A stretch of DNA of 64,000 nt from Burkholderia sp. WSM2232 (GTDB lineage: Bacteria > Pseudomonadota > Gammaproteobacteria > Burkholderiales > Burkholderiaceae). Numbering within the stretch: the stretch's first letter is position 1; every line of letters begins with the position of its first letter. The DNA lies in the NCBI RefSeq assembly GCF_000472545.1, contig NZ_KI421432.1, positions 480,577 to 544,576 on the forward strand. Direction: 5' to 3'. Made by a program: the position numbers and the translations under genes. The notes under the pieces were generated by a model, which was not told where the DNA came from, searched no databases, and saw only the letters and a program-made list of their open reading frames with translations. Below, one piece after another: positions 19,859-28,051 of the stretch.

Positions 19859-22800
19859 ATGAGCCATTTTCTCGACCGACTGACCCACTTCGCGCTCCCC
19901 AAAGAGCAATTCGCGGACGGTCACGGCGTAACCACAGGCGAAGACCGCACGTGGGAAGACACCTACCGGAATCGCTGGGCCCACGACAAGATCGTGCGCA
20001 GCACGCACGGCGTGAACTGCACCGGCTCCTGTTCATGGAAGATCTACGTCAAGGGCGGCATCGTCACGTGGGAAACCCAGCAGACCGACTATCCACGCAC
20101 CCGTTGGGACATGCCCAATCATGAACCGCGCGGCTGCGCGCGCGGCGCCTCGTACTCGTGGTACCTGTACAGCGCGAACCGCGTGAAATACCCGATGGTG
20201 CGGGCACGCCTGCTCGAACGCTGGCGCGCGGCCCTGCAGGCACACCGCGACCCGGTCGCGGCGTGGGCGTCGATCGTCGAAAATCCCGAAGCGAGGCGCG
20301 ACTATCAGCAAGTGCGCGGCATGGGCGGCTTCGTGCGCAGCAGCTGGGACGAAGTGAACCGGATCGTCGCCGCGGCCAACGTCTACACGATCAAGACGCA
20401 TGGCCCGGACCGCGTGATCGGCTTTTCGCCGATTCCTGCCATGAGCATGGTCAGCTACGCGGCGGGCAGCCGCTACCTGAGCCTGCTCGGCGGCGTCTGC
20501 ATGAGTTTCTACGACTGGTATTGCGATCTGCCGCCGGCCAGTCCGCAAATCTGGGGCGAACAGACCGACGTGCCGGAATCGGCCGATTGGTACAACTCCT
20601 CGTACATCATTGCGTGGGGCAGCAATGTGCCGCAAACGCGCACGCCGGACGCGCACTTTTTCACAGAAGTCCGCTACAAGGGCACCAAAACCGTCGCGGT
20701 CACGCCGGACTATAGCGAAGTCGCGAAGCTGTCCGACCTGTGGCTGCATCCGCGCCAGGGCACCGACGCGGCCCTCGCGATGGCAATGGGCCACGTCGCG
20801 CTCAACGAGTTCTACTTCAGAAAGCGCAGCGAATACTTCGACGGTTACGCGCGACGCTACACCGACCTGCCCATGCTCGTGATGCTCAAGACGCACACGT
20901 TGCCGGACGGGCAGCAGACGCTGGTGCCGGACCGTTATCTGCGCGCGAGCGACTTTAACGGCAAGCTCGGTCAATCGAACAATGCGGAGTGGAAGACGGT
21001 GGCGTTCGATACGGACGGCCACGCTGTGCTGCCGAACGGATCGATCGGTTTTCGCTGGCATGCCAATGCGGACGAAGACGCGGGCAAATGGAACCTGGAA
21101 GAAAAGGAAGCCCGTCACGGCGAGGCCGTCACGCTCAAGCTCTCCGTGCTCGAAGACGGCGCGCAGCCGCATGAAATCGTCGATGTCGCATTGCCCTACT
21201 TCGGCGGTGTTCATTCGCCGCAATTTCCCGCCAACGAACTGCAAGGCGAGATCAATCATGTGAAAGCACCGGCGGTGCGCTTGCGCCTCGGCAAGGAAGG
21301 CGACGCGCGCGAGGTGCTGGTGGCCACCGTGTTCGATCTTCAGGCGGCGCAGTACGGCATCGACCGGGGCCTCGGCAGCGGCGCGGCCAGTTACGACGAC
21401 AATGCCGCCTACACGCCCGCGTGGGCCGAGTCGATTACCGGCGTGCCGCGCGATCAGATAATCACCGTGGCGCGCGAGTTTGCCGCCAACGCGGACAAGA
21501 CGCATGGCAAGTCCATGGTGATTATCGGCGCGGCAATGAACCACTGGTATCACGCCGACATGAACTATCGCGGCGTGATCAATCTGTTGATGATGTGCGG
21601 CTGCATCGGCCAGAGCGGCGGCGGCTGGGCTCACTACGTGGGCCAGGAAAAGCTGCGTCCGCAAACCGGCTGGACGGCGCTCGCCTTCGCGCTCGACTGG
21701 ATTCGTCCGCCGCGGCAGATGAACGGCACGAGCTTCTTCTACGCGCACACGGACCAATGGCGTTACGAGAAGCTGAACATGGAGGAAATCGCTTCGCCGC
21801 TCGCGGACAAGCGCGTGTACGGCGGCAGCATGATCGACTACAACGTGCGTGCCGAACGCATGGGCTGGCTGCCTAGCGCGCCCCAGTTGAAGACCAATCC
21901 GCTCCAGCTCGCAAAGCAGGCGGCAGCACAAGGAATGGAAGCGAAAGACTACGTCGTGCAAGGTCTTGCCGACGGCAGCCTGCAGATGAGTTGCGAAGAC
22001 CCCGACGCACCGCAAAACTGGCCGCGCAATATGTTCGTGTGGCGTTCTAACCTGCTCGGCTCCTCGGGCAAAGGCCACGAGTACTTCTGCAAGCATCTGC
22101 TGGGCACCGAAAACGGCGTGCAAGGCAAGGATCTGGGCAACGACGACGCGCGCCCCGTTGAAGTGAAATGGCACGACGAAGCGCCGCAGGGCAAGCTCGA
22201 CCTGCTCGTCACGCTGGATTTCCGCATGAGCACGACCTGCCTGTATTCGGACATCGTCCTGCCGACCGCCAGTTGGTACGAGAAGAACGACCTCAATACC
22301 AGCGACATGCATCCGTTTATCCATCCGCTCTCGGCAGCGGTCGATCCGGTGTGGCAGGCGCGTTCCGACTGGGAAATCTACAAGGGCTTCGCCAAAGCGT
22401 TCAGCGAAGTGTGCGTGGGCCACCTCGGCGTAGAGCGCGATGTCGTGCTCACTCCGCTCATGCACGACTCTCCGGCGGAACTCGCTCAGCCGTTCGAAGT
22501 GAAGGAGTGGAAGAAGGGCGAATGCGATCTCGTTCCCGGCAAGACGGCGCCGCAGATCGCCGTGGTGGAGCGCGACTACCCGAATCTCTTCAAGCGTTTC
22601 ACCGCGCTCGGCCCGTTGATGAACAACGTCGGCAATGGCGGCAAGGGCATCGCGTGGAAAACGGAAACCGAGGTGACGCAACTCGGCCAGCTGAACGGCC
22701 TGACCGAAGACGACGGCCCCACCAAGGGCATGCCGCGCATCGTCACGGACATCGACGCCTGCGAAGTGATCCTCCAGCTCGCGCCCGAAACCAACGGCCA

Positions 22801-23665
22801 CGTAGCGGTAAAAGCGTGGGAAGCGCTTTCCAAAGCCACGGGCCGCGACCACAAGCACCTCGCGCTTTACCGCGAGGACGAAAAGATCCGCTACCGCGAC
22901 GTGCAGGCGCAACCGCGCAAGATCATCAGCTCGCCGACGTGGAGCGGCATCGAAAGCGAGACCGTCAGCTATAACGCCGGCTATACCAACGTCCACGAAT
23001 TGATTCCGTGGCGCACGCTCACTGGGCGCCAGCAGTTCTATCAGGACCATCCGTGGATGATTGCGTTCGGCGAGGGCTTTTCGACCTACCGTCCGCCAGT
23101 CAATCTGAAGGCAACGGGCGGCGTGCATAACATCAAGCCCAACGGTCACCAGGAAATCGTCCTCAACTTCATTACGCCGCATCAGAAGTGGGGCATTCAC
23201 AGCACGTACAGCGACAACCTGTTGATGCTCACGCTGAACCGCGGCGGGCCGGTGGTGTGGCTAAGCGAAGACGACGCGAAGCGCGCCGGTATCGAAGACA
23301 ACGACTGGGTCGAGCTTTTCAACATCAACGGGGCGATTGCGGCGCGCGCGGTGGTCAGCCAGCGGGTCAACTCGGGCATGGTGCTCATGTACCACGCGCA
23401 GGAAAAAATCATCAACACGCCGGGTTCGGAGATTACCGGCGTGCGCGGCGGCATTCACAACTCGGTTACGCGGATCGTGCTCAAGCCCACGCACATGATC
23501 GGCGGCTATGCGCAACTGAGCTACGGGTTCAACTACTACGGGACCATCGGCACCAACCGCGACGAGTTCGTCGTGGTGCGCAAGATGAAGAACATCGACT
23601 GGCTGGACACGCCACGCGGCGACGAGTTCTCTCGCGCCTATCAGACACAGGGCGAGAACCCCTGA
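19859..23665 (+). CDS. narG: Respiratory nitrate reductase alpha subunit NarG
   Basis: A 1268-residue molybdoenzyme of normal length for NarG. The FS0 cluster ligands are in place: H50, C54, C58 and C93. The region around ADWYNSSYIIAWGSN carries the Asp that ligates molybdenum in E. coli NarG. It reduces nitrate to nitrite on the cytoplasmic side with electrons from NarH. No Tat signal is seen: the protein starts MSHFLDRLTHF, which resembles the vestigial leader typical of NarG. CCGGAGCC precedes the ATG. A very long antisense open frame across this gene is a GC artefact. Confidence 0.98.
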   Translation: MSHFLDRLTHFALPKEQFADGHGVTTGEDRTWEDTYRNRWAHDKIVRSTHGVNCTGSCSWKIYVKGGIVTWETQQTDYPRTRWDMPNHEPRGCARGASYSWYLYSANRVKYPMVRARLLERWRAALQAHRDPVAAWASIVENPEARRDYQQVRGMGGFVRSSWDEVNRIVAAANVYTIKTHGPDRVIGFSPIPAMSMVSYAAGSRYLSLLGGVCMSFYDWYCDLPPASPQIWGEQTDVPESADWYNSSYIIAWGSNVPQTRTPDAHFFTEVRYKGTKTVAVTPDYSEVAKLSDLWLHPRQGTDAALAMAMGHVALNEFYFRKRSEYFDGYARRYTDLPMLVMLKTHTLPDGQQTLVPDRYLRASDFNGKLGQSNNAEWKTVAFDTDGHAVLPNGSIGFRWHANADEDAGKWNLEEKEARHGEAVTLKLSVLEDGAQPHEIVDVALPYFGGVHSPQFPANELQGEINHVKAPAVRLRLGKEGDAREVLVATVFDLQAAQYGIDRGLGSGAASYDDNAAYTPAWAESITGVPRDQIITVAREFAANADKTHGKSMVIIGAAMNHWYHADMNYRGVINLLMMCGCIGQSGGGWAHYVGQEKLRPQTGWTALAFALDWIRPPRQMNGTSFFYAHTDQWRYEKLNMEEIASPLADKRVYGGSMIDYNVRAERMGWLPSAPQLKTNPLQLAKQAAAQGMEAKDYVVQGLADGSLQMSCEDPDAPQNWPRNMFVWRSNLLGSSGKGHEYFCKHLLGTENGVQGKDLGNDDARPVEVKWHDEAPQGKLDLLVTLDFRMSTTCLYSDIVLPTASWYEKNDLNTSDMHPFIHPLSAAVDPVWQARSDWEIYKGFAKAFSEVCVGHLGVERDVVLTPLMHDSPAELAQPFEVKEWKKGECDLVPGKTAPQIAVVERDYPNLFKRFTALGPLMNNVGNGGKGIAWKTETEVTQLGQLNGLTEDDGPTKGMPRIVTDIDACEVILQLAPETNGHVAVKAWEALSKATGRDHKHLALYREDEKIRYRDVQAQPRKIISSPTWSGIESETVSYNAGYTNVHELIPWRTLTGRQQFYQDHPWMIAFGEGFSTYRPPVNLKATGGVHNIKPNGHQEIVLNFITPHQKWGIHSTYSDNLLMLTLNRGGPVVWLSEDDAKRAGIEDNDWVELFNINGAIAARAVVSQRVNSGMVLMYHAQEKIINTPGSEITGVRGGIHNSVTRIVLKPTHMIGGYAQLSYGFNYYGTIGTNRDEFVVVRKMKNIDWLDTPRGDEFSRAYQTQGENP

Positions 23666-23693
23666 TACATCGCCGGTCTCAAGGAGCCAAATC

Positions 23694-25217
23694 ATGAAAA
23701 TACGCGCACAGATCGGCATGGTGCTGAACCTGGACAAGTGCATCGGCTGTCATACCTGCAGCGTGACCTGCAAGAACGTCTGGACGAGCCGTCCCGGCGT
23801 GGAATACGCCTGGTTCAACAATGTCGAAACGAAGCCCGGCATCGGTTACCCCAAGGAATGGGAGAACCAGGACAAATGGAACGGCGGCTGGGTGCGCCAC
23901 GCCGACGGCTCCATTGCGCCGCGCCAGGGCGCGAAGTGGAAGCTGCTCATGCGCATCTTCGCGAACCCGAACCTGCCGCAGATCGACGACTATTACGAGC
24001 CCTTCACGTTCGACTACGACCACCTGCAAAGCGCGCCGGAAATGAAAGCGGCCCCGACGGCCCGGCCACGCAGCCTGATTACCGGCCAGCGCATGGAAAA
24101 GATCGTGTGGGGACCGAACTGGGAAGAAATTCTCGGCGGCGAATTCAGCAAGCGCAGCAAGGACCGCAACTTCGACGAGATCCAGAAGGACATTTACGGG
24201 CAGTTCGAGAATACCTTCATGATGTACCTGCCGCGCCTGTGCGAGCACTGCCTGAATCCGGCATGTGTCGCGTCGTGCCCGTCCGGCTCGATCTACAAGC
24301 GCGAGGAAGACGGCATCGTGCTGATCGATCAGGACAAGTGCCGCGGTTGGCGCATGTGCGTGAGCGGCTGCCCGTACAAGAAGATCTACTACAACTGGAA
24401 GAGCGGCAAGGCGGAGAAATGCATCTTCTGCTATCCGCGCATCGAGGCGGGACAGCCCACCGTGTGCTCAGAAACATGTGTGGGGCGCATCCGCTATCTG
24501 GGCGTGCTGCTGTATGACGCGGATCGTATCGAACAGGCGGCGAGCGTCGAGCACGACAAGGACCTGTACGAAGCACAGCTCGGCATCTTTCTCGACCCCC
24601 ATGATCCGCAGGTAATCGAGCAGGCCCGCAAGGATGGTATTGCGGAGAACTGGCTGGATGCGGCGCGCGCGAGCCCCATCTACAAGATGGCGATGGACTG
24701 GAAGGTCGCGTTGCCGCTGCATCCGGAATACCGCACGCTGCCTATGGTCTGGTACGTGCCGCCGCTTTCGCCGATTACGGCCGCCGCCAATGCGGGCCAC
24801 ATCAGCGCAAACGGTGAGATTCCGGATGTGAACCAGTTGCGCATTCCGGTCAGATATCTGGCCAACCTGCTCACCGCAGGCGATACCAAACCGGTTGTGC
24901 GCGCACTCGAACGGATGCTTGCAATGCGCGCCTGGCAGCGTGGCAAGCATGTCGACGGTTGGGAAAACCACGCGGCCCTGCACCAGGTGGGGCTGGGCGT
25001 CGAGCAGGTGGAAGACATGTACCGCACGATGGCCATCGCCAATTACGAGGACCGCTTCGTGATTCCGACGACGCACCGCGAGTACGCGGAGAACGCTTTC
25101 AACGTACGCGGTGGTTGCGGGTTCAGTTTCGGCAACGGCTGTTCCGACGGCACCACGCATACGAGTCTGTTCGGCAGTGACAAGAAGCGCACGATTCCCA
25201 TCAAGGTCGAGGTTTGA
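23694..25217 (+). CDS. narH: Respiratory nitrate reductase beta subunit NarH
   Basis: A 507-residue iron-sulfur protein with four Cys groups: CIGCHTCSVTC (residue 16 on), CEHCLNPACVASCP (about 183), CRGWRMCVSGCP (about 216) and the last group around KCIFC and CSETC. The Trp in CRGWRMC replaces a cysteine and marks the [3Fe-4S] cluster of NarH. It passes electrons from NarI hemes to NarG. AAGGAG stands before the ATG, and narJ follows after 3 nt. Confidence 0.98.
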   Translation: MKIRAQIGMVLNLDKCIGCHTCSVTCKNVWTSRPGVEYAWFNNVETKPGIGYPKEWENQDKWNGGWVRHADGSIAPRQGAKWKLLMRIFANPNLPQIDDYYEPFTFDYDHLQSAPEMKAAPTARPRSLITGQRMEKIVWGPNWEEILGGEFSKRSKDRNFDEIQKDIYGQFENTFMMYLPRLCEHCLNPACVASCPSGSIYKREEDGIVLIDQDKCRGWRMCVSGCPYKKIYYNWKSGKAEKCIFCYPRIEAGQPTVCSETCVGRIRYLGVLLYDADRIEQAASVEHDKDLYEAQLGIFLDPHDPQVIEQARKDGIAENWLDAARASPIYKMAMDWKVALPLHPEYRTLPMVWYVPPLSPITAAANAGHISANGEIPDVNQLRIPVRYLANLLTAGDTKPVVRALERMLAMRAWQRGKHVDGWENHAALHQVGLGVEQVEDMYRTMAIANYEDRFVIPTTHREYAENAFNVRGGCGFSFGNGCSDGTTHTSLFGSDKKRTIPIKVEV

Positions 25218-25220
25218 GCG

Positions 25221-25964
25221 ATGTCCACCCATACCGATTCCCCCGCTTCGCTCGCCACGACACTGCGTGTGCTGGCGCATCTGCTGGACTATCCCGATGC
25301 GGCGCTGCGCGCGCATCTGCCCGCCATGCGCGCGGCATTGCGTGCGCAGCGCACGTTGAGCGAGCAACGACTTACTGAAATCGACGCGTTGTTCGGTCAG
25401 CTCCTCGACGCTGATGGCCTCCATGCCGAGGCGTCGTATGTCGACCTTTTCGATCGCGGACGCGGCACCGCCTTGCACCTGTTCGAGCACGTCCACGGCG
25501 ATTCGCGCGACCGCGGTCCGGCGATGATCGACCTGATCCGGACTTACGAAGAAGCGGGTCTTTACCTGTCGTCGCACGAACTGCCGGACCATCTGACCGT
25601 GGTGCTGGAATATGCGTCCACGCAACCGCCCGCAGCAGCCGCTGATTTTCTGCGCGAGATCGCGCATATTCTGCGCAACGTGTTTAGCGCATTGACGAGG
25701 CGTGAGAGCGCCTACGCAAGCGTGCTCGCGGCGCTGCTCGAACTTGCTGGCGAACCGACAAAGCTGGTCGAGGTTCCCGCCGAGCCGGCGCTCGACGAAA
25801 CGTGGCGCGAACCAGCCGCTTTCGGCGGCTGCTCATCGGAGGGGCAACGCAGCGCAGGCGCAGTGCAGCCGGTGCATATCGTCAGACCGTCACGCCAGCC
25901 GCTACCGGTACAACCCGGCCAGCAGGGTCAGTTTGTTCAATCCGCGCATGGAGCGTCCACATGA
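25221..25964 (+). CDS. narJ: Nitrate reductase assembly chaperone NarJ
   Basis: A 247-residue protein of the NarJ/TorD chaperone family, with the helical core containing YVDLFDRGRGTALHLFEHVHG, the conserved NarJ signature. It holds the NarGH complex while the molybdenum cofactor is inserted. The C-terminal part, after about 200, is Pro/Gln-rich and low in conservation. The stop overlaps the narI start by four bases. Confidence 0.96.
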   Translation: MSTHTDSPASLATTLRVLAHLLDYPDAALRAHLPAMRAALRAQRTLSEQRLTEIDALFGQLLDADGLHAEASYVDLFDRGRGTALHLFEHVHGDSRDRGPAMIDLIRTYEEAGLYLSSHELPDHLTVVLEYASTQPPAAAADFLREIAHILRNVFSALTRRESAYASVLAALLELAGEPTKLVEVPAEPALDETWREPAAFGGCSSEGQRSAGAVQPVHIVRPSRQPLPVQPGQQGQFVQSAHGAST

Positions 25965-26689
25965 ACATTACCGCGCACACGTTTTTCTTCAGCGTCTATC
26001 CGTACATTTGCCTCGTCGTGTTTCTGATGGGCTGCCTCGCGCGCTTCGATCGCGACCAGTACACGTGGAAAAGCGATTCGTCGCAACTTCTGCGCGCCGG
26101 GCAATTGCGCTGGGGCAGCAACCTTTTTCACGTGGGCATTCTGTTCCTGCTGTTCGGGCATACGGTGGGGCTGCTGACCCCGCATTTCATCTATGCGCCG
26201 TTTATCAGCGCGCAGCACAAGCAACTGCTCGCCATCGTCTCCGGTGGTACAGCCGGTGCGATCTGCTTTGCCGGTCTGACGCTGCTGCTTCACCGGCGCA
26301 TGTTCGATCCGCGCATCCGTCTCACGAGCCGCCGCACGGACCTGGCCATTCTCGTGATTCTGTGGGTGCAGTTGTGCCTCGGGCTCGTCACGCTGCCCTA
26401 TTCGTTCGCTGATCGGGCTGACGCGCACACCATGCTTGCACTCGCCGACTGGGCGCAAGGCATCGTCACGTTCCGGCCCGACGCCAGCGGACTCCTGAGC
26501 GTGGAATGGCCGTTCAAAGTGCATATCGTGCTCGGCATGACGGTGTTTCTGCTGTTCCCGTTCACGCGGCTCGTGCACGTATGGAGCGGCTTTGCATCGG
26601 TCGGCTATCTGTTGCGCCCGTATCAGGTGGTGCGCTCGCGCCGCCTGAACGTGCCGGCGAGTCATCAACAATCGCGTCGCAGAATCTGA
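25961..26689 (+). CDS. narI: Respiratory nitrate reductase gamma subunit NarI
   Basis: A 242-residue inner-membrane cytochrome b with five predicted helices. Heme ligands are seen as the His pair in NLFHVGILFLLFGH in helix 2 and the pair in PFKVHIVLG and RLVHVWSG in helix 5. It takes electrons from quinol and releases protons to the periplasm, anchoring NarGH to the membrane. The ATG overlaps the narJ stop. Confidence 0.97.
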   Translation: MNITAHTFFFSVYPYICLVVFLMGCLARFDRDQYTWKSDSSQLLRAGQLRWGSNLFHVGILFLLFGHTVGLLTPHFIYAPFISAQHKQLLAIVSGGTAGAICFAGLTLLLHRRMFDPRIRLTSRRTDLAILVILWVQLCLGLVTLPYSFADRADAHTMLALADWAQGIVTFRPDASGLLSVEWPFKVHIVLGMTVFLLFPFTRLVHVWSGFASVGYLLRPYQVVRSRRLNVPASHQQSRRRI

Positions 26690-26707
26690 CGCGCAGGAGA
26701 ATCGGCC

Positions 26708-27487
26708 ATGCAAGACAATCTATGCGACGTTGCAACCGTCAACGGAACTGCGCTGTACAGAGAAGGCGAAACGCTATCCGCCGAAGCGCTGCGGCAGCGC
26801 GCGTGCATTGAACTGCTGCGTCAGTCGGCCATCGAAGAAGGCTTGCTCGATGCGCACGACCCCGCCCCCGTCGACGGCGCTATCAGCGTCGCTGCGTCCG
26901 CGGCCATCGACACGTTGCTCGCGCGCGCCCTGCAATTGCCCGAGCCGACGGAAGACGCCTGCCGCCGATACCACGCCGCGCACACCAGCCGCTTTGCCGT
27001 GGGCGAGCGGGTGCGCGCGCGTCACGTGCTGTTTGCCGTCACGCCCGGCCTGGATATCGGCGCCCTGCGCAAACGTGCCGAGTCGTGCCTGCTGGAACTG
27101 CGCTGCGAAGAGGCCACCACGGGCGACCGCTTCGCCCGCGTCGCGCGCGACATGTCGAACTGTCCGAGCGGCGCCGACGGCGGCGATCTGGGATGGCTGC
27201 GCACAGACGAATGCGCGCCCGAGTTCGCGAAGGAACTGTTCGGCCGGCCGGACATCGGCGTCCTGCCGCATCTCGTGCATAGCCGCTTCGGCCTGCACGT
27301 GGTCGAGGTGATGGAGCGCGATCCCGGTATCGTGCCCGAGTTCGATACCGTTCGCGAAGCGGTCGCGCAGGCGCTTCGCCAGCAGGCGTTTGCGACCGCG
27401 CTGCGCCAATACATCAGCGTGCTTGTGGGCCGCGCCGATATGACGGGTGTGCAGATGGATGGTGCGGCCTCGCCACTTGTGCAGTAG
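26708..27487 (+). CDS. Parvulin-type peptidyl-prolyl isomerase in the nar operon
   Basis: A 259-residue cytoplasmic protein without signal peptide. Residues about 100-215 form a parvulin domain (RARHVLFAV, then CPSGADGGDLGW, then SRFGLHVVEV), and the N-terminal helical part resembles NifM-like isomerases. AGGAG precedes the ATG, 18 nt after narI. A role in folding or maturation of the reductase is inferred from position. NifM is the precedent for a dedicated parvulin that matures a metalloenzyme. Confidence 0.88.
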   Translation: MQDNLCDVATVNGTALYREGETLSAEALRQRACIELLRQSAIEEGLLDAHDPAPVDGAISVAASAAIDTLLARALQLPEPTEDACRRYHAAHTSRFAVGERVRARHVLFAVTPGLDIGALRKRAESCLLELRCEEATTGDRFARVARDMSNCPSGADGGDLGWLRTDECAPEFAKELFGRPDIGVLPHLVHSRFGLHVVEVMERDPGIVPEFDTVREAVAQALRQQAFATALRQYISVLVGRADMTGVQMDGAASPLVQ

Positions 27488-27520
27488 CCTTGCAGCTTTT
27501 CATCTGGCTCGAGGAGCGGC

Positions 27521-27925
27521 ATGTCCTTGACTGATCTTTATCCGGCGCTGAAAGTGACTCACGTGTCACTCGTCAGCGTGAGCGGTGCGCTTTTTGCCGT
27601 GCGTGGCGCGAGTGTGCTGACGGGGCGCGTCTGGCCGATGCATAAGCACTGGCGCATTCTCAGCGCCGCGGTCGACACGCTGCTGCTCGCCGCCGGCGTC
27701 ACCCTGTGGTTCATGCTGCGCCTGAACCCGGCGCGCGACGCATGGCTCGGCGTGAAGCTTTTGCTGCTTGTGCTCTACATAGCGGCCGGCTCGCTCGCCA
27801 TGAGGCCTTCGCCGAACCTGGCTCTGCGCGCCGCCGCTTATGGATGCGCGATTGGCCTGTATCTTTTCATTGCGTCGATTGCTGTCATGCACAACCCGCT
27901 AGGTGTGCTGGCACGCTTCTTCTGA
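27521..27925 (+). CDS. SirB2-like integral membrane protein
   Basis: A 134-residue protein with four hydrophobic helices, opening with a conserved LKVTHVSLVSVSGALFAVRG stretch typical of the SirB2 family. GAGGAG stands 5 nt before the ATG. The family has no firm function. The position between the isomerase and narXL suggests it is the last gene of the structural nar operon. Confidence 0.8.
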   Translation: MSLTDLYPALKVTHVSLVSVSGALFAVRGASVLTGRVWPMHKHWRILSAAVDTLLLAAGVTLWFMLRLNPARDAWLGVKLLLLVLYIAAGSLAMRPSPNLALRAAAYGCAIGLYLFIASIAVMHNPLGVLARFF

Positions 27926-27945
27926 GCGGCGCAATACGCCTCGCA

Positions 27946-27959
27946 TTGATCTGGATCAG
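27946..27959 (+). promoter_or_regulatory. FNR/ANR-type box upstream of narXL
   Basis: TTGATCTGGATCAG matches TTGAT-N4-ATCAA in nine of ten positions. It sits about 93 nt before the narX start, in the only real gap of the nar locus after narK, and suggests a separate anaerobic promoter for narXL. Confidence 0.72.
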
Positions 27960-28051
27960 TGGGTCCCGGACCTGCGGCCGGTAAATATATCGACTGACAT
28001 TTCCGCGCGCGCGACCTCGCGCACGCAGTCCAGAGCGATGCAGAGACCCCC

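Noticed and set aside
20033..23200. Open frame of about 1055 codons on the minus strand opposite narG.
   Set aside because: It is fully antisense to a gene with certain identity, has an Arg/His-rich make-up typical of shadow frames in high-GC DNA and shows no domain.
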